From the NCBI GenBank assembly GCA_900553055.1, contig USBV01000018.1, positions 1-16,071 on the forward strand: DNA of 16,071 nt, given 5' to 3'. The notes beneath the pieces were generated by a model that did not search any database, was not told the origin of the DNA, and was given only the letters and a program-made list of their open reading frames with translations. A program made the position numbers and the translations under genes. The DNA is from an uncultured Phascolarctobacterium sp. (GTDB lineage: Bacteria; Bacillota; Negativicutes; Acidaminococcales; Acidaminococcaceae). Shown here piece after piece: positions 14,015 through 16,071 of this stretch (position 1 is the first letter of the stretch; each line of letters opens with the position of its first letter).

Positions 14015-15166
14015 ATGAAAAAAGAGAAGTATTTTCAATTAAGCCAAACTGCTGTGGAAAAATTAGCAGCTGAATTTGGTACGCCACTATTGGTGCTTTC
14101 TTTGAAGGAAGTCAAGAAAAGCTATAATGTATTACGTAAATATCTACCGCGCGTGAAGGTGCATTATGCGATTAAGGCAAATCCGCATCCGGAAATTTTG
14201 CGAGTGATGGCTGAATTAGGCTCCTGCTTTGATGTGGCCTCTGATGGCGAAATCCACACTCTGCATGACATGGGTGTGGCAGGCTCCCGCATGATTTATG
14301 CTAATCCGGTAAAGCTGGGCGTGGGACTTGAGGCTTGTCGTCAATGCGGCGTGAGCAAGATGACCTTTGACAGCGCGAGTGAAATAGAAAAAATTAAGCA
14401 AAAATTACCTAACGCTACAGTGCTGCTGCGCTTGCGCATTGATAATTCTTCGGCACATGTGGATTTGAACAAAAAATTTGGTGCTTCCCGTGAGGATGCT
14501 TTAGCGTTGATGCTGAAGGCTAAGGAGGCTGGGCTGGATATGGCGGGCATCGCCTTTCATGTGGGCAGCCAAACTGTTAGCTCCGACCCGTATTTATACG
14601 CTATGGATATCGCGCGAGAGCTGTTTGAAGAGGCTGAGGCTGCGGGGCTGCACCTGCGCATTTTGGATATCGGCGGCGGCTTCCCCATTCCTGAGCCCAA
14701 GGTGAAGTTTAATCTGCCGGAAATGTTGAAGCAGATTGCCGCACGCTTGGATGAGGATTTTGTGGATGCAGAAATTTGGGCGGAGCCCGGTCGTTATATT
14801 TGCGGCACGGCGGTTAATTTGATTACGAGCGTGGTTGGTGTAACTGAGCGTGGTGGCCAGCCCTGGTACTTCTTGGACGAGGGCCTTTACGGCACCTTCT
14901 CCGGTGTGCTCTTTGACCAGTGGGATTTTAAGCTGATTAGCTTTAAGGAGAGTGATGAGAAGGTTGCCGCGACCTTTGCGGGACCCAGCTGTGATAGCCT
15001 GGATATCATGTTCCGCGGGCGCATGACTGCTCCCTTAGAAGTGGGCGACCTACTTCTCGTGCCCTCCTGCGGAGCCTATACCTCCGCTTCTGCTACCACC
15101 TTCAACGGCTTTAGTAAGGCCCGCTTTGTAGTGTGGGAAAAGGTGCAGGATATCGCGGGGGAATAA
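14015..15166 (+). CDS. ldc: Fold-III PLP lysine/ornithine decarboxylase (Selenomonas LDC type)
   Basis: The ATG at 14015 follows GGGGAG (14002-14007); an in-frame GTG at 14009 overlaps that site. The 383-residue enzyme is of the eukaryotic-type ornithine decarboxylase family: YAIKAN with PLP lysine Lys54, FDVAS (72-76), IYANPVK (94-100), KFG (154-156), FHVGSQ with His182, LDIGGGFP (217-224), EPGR (257-260), GPSCDSLD with Cys326-Asp327 (323-330), and GAYT with Tyr355. The GPSCDSLD motif matches ornithine/lysine decarboxylases and differs from the CES motif usual in diaminopimelate decarboxylase (LysA). Stretches such as EPGRYICGTAVNL and GGQPWYFLDEG closely recall Selenomonas ruminantium LDC, which makes cadaverine and putrescine. 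In Negativicutes these diamines are attached to peptidoglycan. The choice between lysine and ornithine cannot be settled from sequence alone. It is a single-gene transcript ended at 15202-15230. Confidence 0.85.
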   Translation: MKKEKYFQLSQTAVEKLAAEFGTPLLVLSLKEVKKSYNVLRKYLPRVKVHYAIKANPHPEILRVMAELGSCFDVASDGEIHTLHDMGVAGSRMIYANPVKLGVGLEACRQCGVSKMTFDSASEIEKIKQKLPNATVLLRLRIDNSSAHVDLNKKFGASREDALALMLKAKEAGLDMAGIAFHVGSQTVSSDPYLYAMDIARELFEEAEAAGLHLRILDIGGGFPIPEPKVKFNLPEMLKQIAARLDEDFVDAEIWAEPGRYICGTAVNLITSVVGVTERGGQPWYFLDEGLYGTFSGVLFDQWDFKLISFKESDEKVAATFAGPSCDSLDIMFRGRMTAPLEVGDLLLVPSCGAYTSASATTFNGFSKARFVVWEKVQDIAGE

Positions 15167-15201
15167 AAAGGATTGCCTTAGCTAACAAAAGAAGATTTTT
15201 G

Positions 15202-15230
15202 ATGACGGTACCATATGTGCCGTCATTTTT
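15202..15230 (+). terminator. Rho-independent terminator after the fold-III decarboxylase
   Basis: ATGACGGTAC (15202-15211) pairs with GTGCCGTCAT (15217-15226), ten pairs with one G-T wobble and a five-base loop, followed by TTTT, then GTTT. It lies 36 bases after the stop codon and separates the two decarboxylase genes into different transcripts. Confidence 0.85.
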
Positions 15231-15256
15231 GTTTGTGAAAAACTGGCGCGTATGAT
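15229..15256 (+). promoter_or_regulatory. Candidate promoter of the fold-I decarboxylase
   Basis: TTGTTT (15229-15234) and TATGAT (15251-15256) are separated by 16 bases. The -10 has five of six consensus bases; the -35 is weaker. It directly follows the terminator of the preceding gene and would give a leader of about 45 bases. Confidence 0.4.
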
Positions 15257-15308
15257 AAAATAATAAGATATAGTGGGATACTATGTATTCTTGGAGGCTA
15301 TAAGATAA

Positions 15309-16071
15309 ATGGATTTTGCTAAGCAAGGCGTGGCCATGCCTTTAGTGGAGGCTATGCTGAAATATAAAAACGAGGATGTATATCCAATGCACACTCCGGG
15401 CCACAAGGGGGGCCGGGGTATGGAAGCGCTGCTGCGCCAGGAAATGGGCGAGAGCGTGGCAATGGATGTGTCGCTGATGAGTGAGCTGGATGATATTCAC
15501 GAGCCAGAAAGCTACATCAAGCGCGGCCAAGGATTGGCCGCGCACACCTATGGTAGCGACGCCTGTTTTTGGTGCGTGAATGGCACCAGTCAGGCCATTC
15601 ACGCCATGCTGATGACGTCACTCAATCCGGGTGAGAAGCTGCTTTTGCCTCGCAACGCGCATCGCAGCGTTGCTGGCGGCTTAATCCTGGGCGGCATAGA
15701 GGCGGTCTATTTGCAGCCTGAATATAGCAAAGAGTTCGGCCTCATGCTGCAGGTTACACCTGCAGCAATAGAGGCTGCGTTGGCGGCGGATAGCAGCATC
15801 AAAGCGGTGCTTTTGACTAGCCCCAACTATTATGGCATAGCTGCCGACGTGCAAGCTATTGCTGCAATATGCCACGCGCATGGAGCGGTACTGTTGGTGG
15901 ATGAAGCGCATGGCCCGCATTTGGGCTTTAGTGAGGCGCTGCCGCCTTCTGCTTTGCAGGGCGGCGCCGATGCGTGTGCCCAAAGCACGCACAAAATACT
16001 TGGTGCGATGACGCAATGCAGCATGCTGCAGGTGCAGGGCGCGCGCCTTGATTTGCAACGAACCGCCGCTG
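15309..16071 (+). CDS. Fold-I Orn/Lys/Arg decarboxylase, N-terminal part (3' end outside window)
   Basis: The frame starts at ATG 15309, 11 bases after GGAGG (15293-15297), a slightly long spacing, and stays open to the end of the window (254 codons visible). The sequence is the aminotransferase-like Orn/Lys/Arg decarboxylase family (OKR_DC_1): PLVEAMLKYKNEDVYPMHTP at 11-30 with HTPGHKGG at 28-35, ELDDIHEP, the PLP phosphate site NGTSQAI (91-97), LLTSPNYYG (168-176), the aspartate motif VDEAHG (197-202) and the Schiff-base lysine Lys229 in STHKILGAMTQ. It lacks the N-terminal wing domain of the large enterobacterial enzymes, as in Bacillus SpeA. Substrate (arginine, lysine or ornithine) cannot be read from this part. 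It is unrelated in fold to the decarboxylase just upstream. Confidence 0.9.
   Translation, partial: MDFAKQGVAMPLVEAMLKYKNEDVYPMHTPGHKGGRGMEALLRQEMGESVAMDVSLMSELDDIHEPESYIKRGQGLAAHTYGSDACFWCVNGTSQAIHAMLMTSLNPGEKLLLPRNAHRSVAGGLILGGIEAVYLQPEYSKEFGLMLQVTPAAIEAALAADSSIKAVLLTSPNYYGIAADVQAIAAICHAHGAVLLVDEAHGPHLGFSEALPPSALQGGADACAQSTHKILGAMTQCSMLQVQGARLDLQRTAA

Noticed and set aside
14015..15166. Diaminopimelate decarboxylase (lysA)
   Set aside because: The fold is the same, but the GPSCDSLD active-site motif and 383-residue layout match ornithine/lysine decarboxylases, especially the Selenomonas enzyme, rather than LysA.

Overview
The window looks like chromosomal DNA of an anaerobic diderm Firmicute (class Negativicutes, for example a relative of Phascolarctobacterium, Acidaminococcus or Selenomonas). 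The reasons are strong AGGAGG-type ribosome binding sites, a chromosomal-type parA-parB pair followed by a DUF4446 gene, a DUF951 gene, and a fold-III decarboxylase that closely resembles, from memory, the lysine/ornithine decarboxylase of Selenomonas ruminantium. The genus is not certain. No rRNA, tRNA, CRISPR array, prophage or transposase gene was seen.

Bases 1-3200 hold a run of four co-directional envelope genes: the end of a membrane-anchored protein, a TPM-domain protein, a lipoprotein with a Ser/Lys/Asn linker, and a secreted protein of unknown family. A long bidirectional terminator separates them from a convergent gene (3310-3984, minus) for a small exported protein.

Bases 4200-6640 carry parA, parB and a DUF4446 membrane protein, tightly packed and followed by a terminator. 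The 390-base gap after this cluster is bounded in part by a nearly perfect 20-base inverted repeat (6522-6541 and 6769-6787). It also holds a near-consensus promoter and a leader hairpin.

Bases 6799-13812 are one long transport locus. It has two tandem paralogous LivJ-type binding lipoproteins, then livH, livM, livG and livF (a branched-chain amino acid or related HAAT-family ABC importer), then a CBS-CBS-ACT protein and a DUF951 protein. Hairpins after each binding-protein gene probably reduce read-through, so that binding proteins are made in excess of the membrane complex. The CBS-CBS-ACT protein is a candidate sensor of the imported ligand.

Bases 13813-16071 hold two unrelated PLP decarboxylases in a row: a fold-III (alanine racemase-like) lysine/ornithine decarboxylase with its own promoter and terminator, then the start of a fold-I Orn/Lys/Arg decarboxylase that runs off the end. 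In known Negativicutes the fold-III enzyme makes cadaverine or putrescine, which is attached to peptidoglycan and helps hold the outer membrane.

Most of the window is ordinary housekeeping DNA. The points that best repay a second look are the 6522-6787 inverted-repeat segment, the CBS-ACT protein in the liv operon, the double decarboxylase locus with an operator-like repeat in its promoter, and the uncharacterised envelope gene run at the left end.
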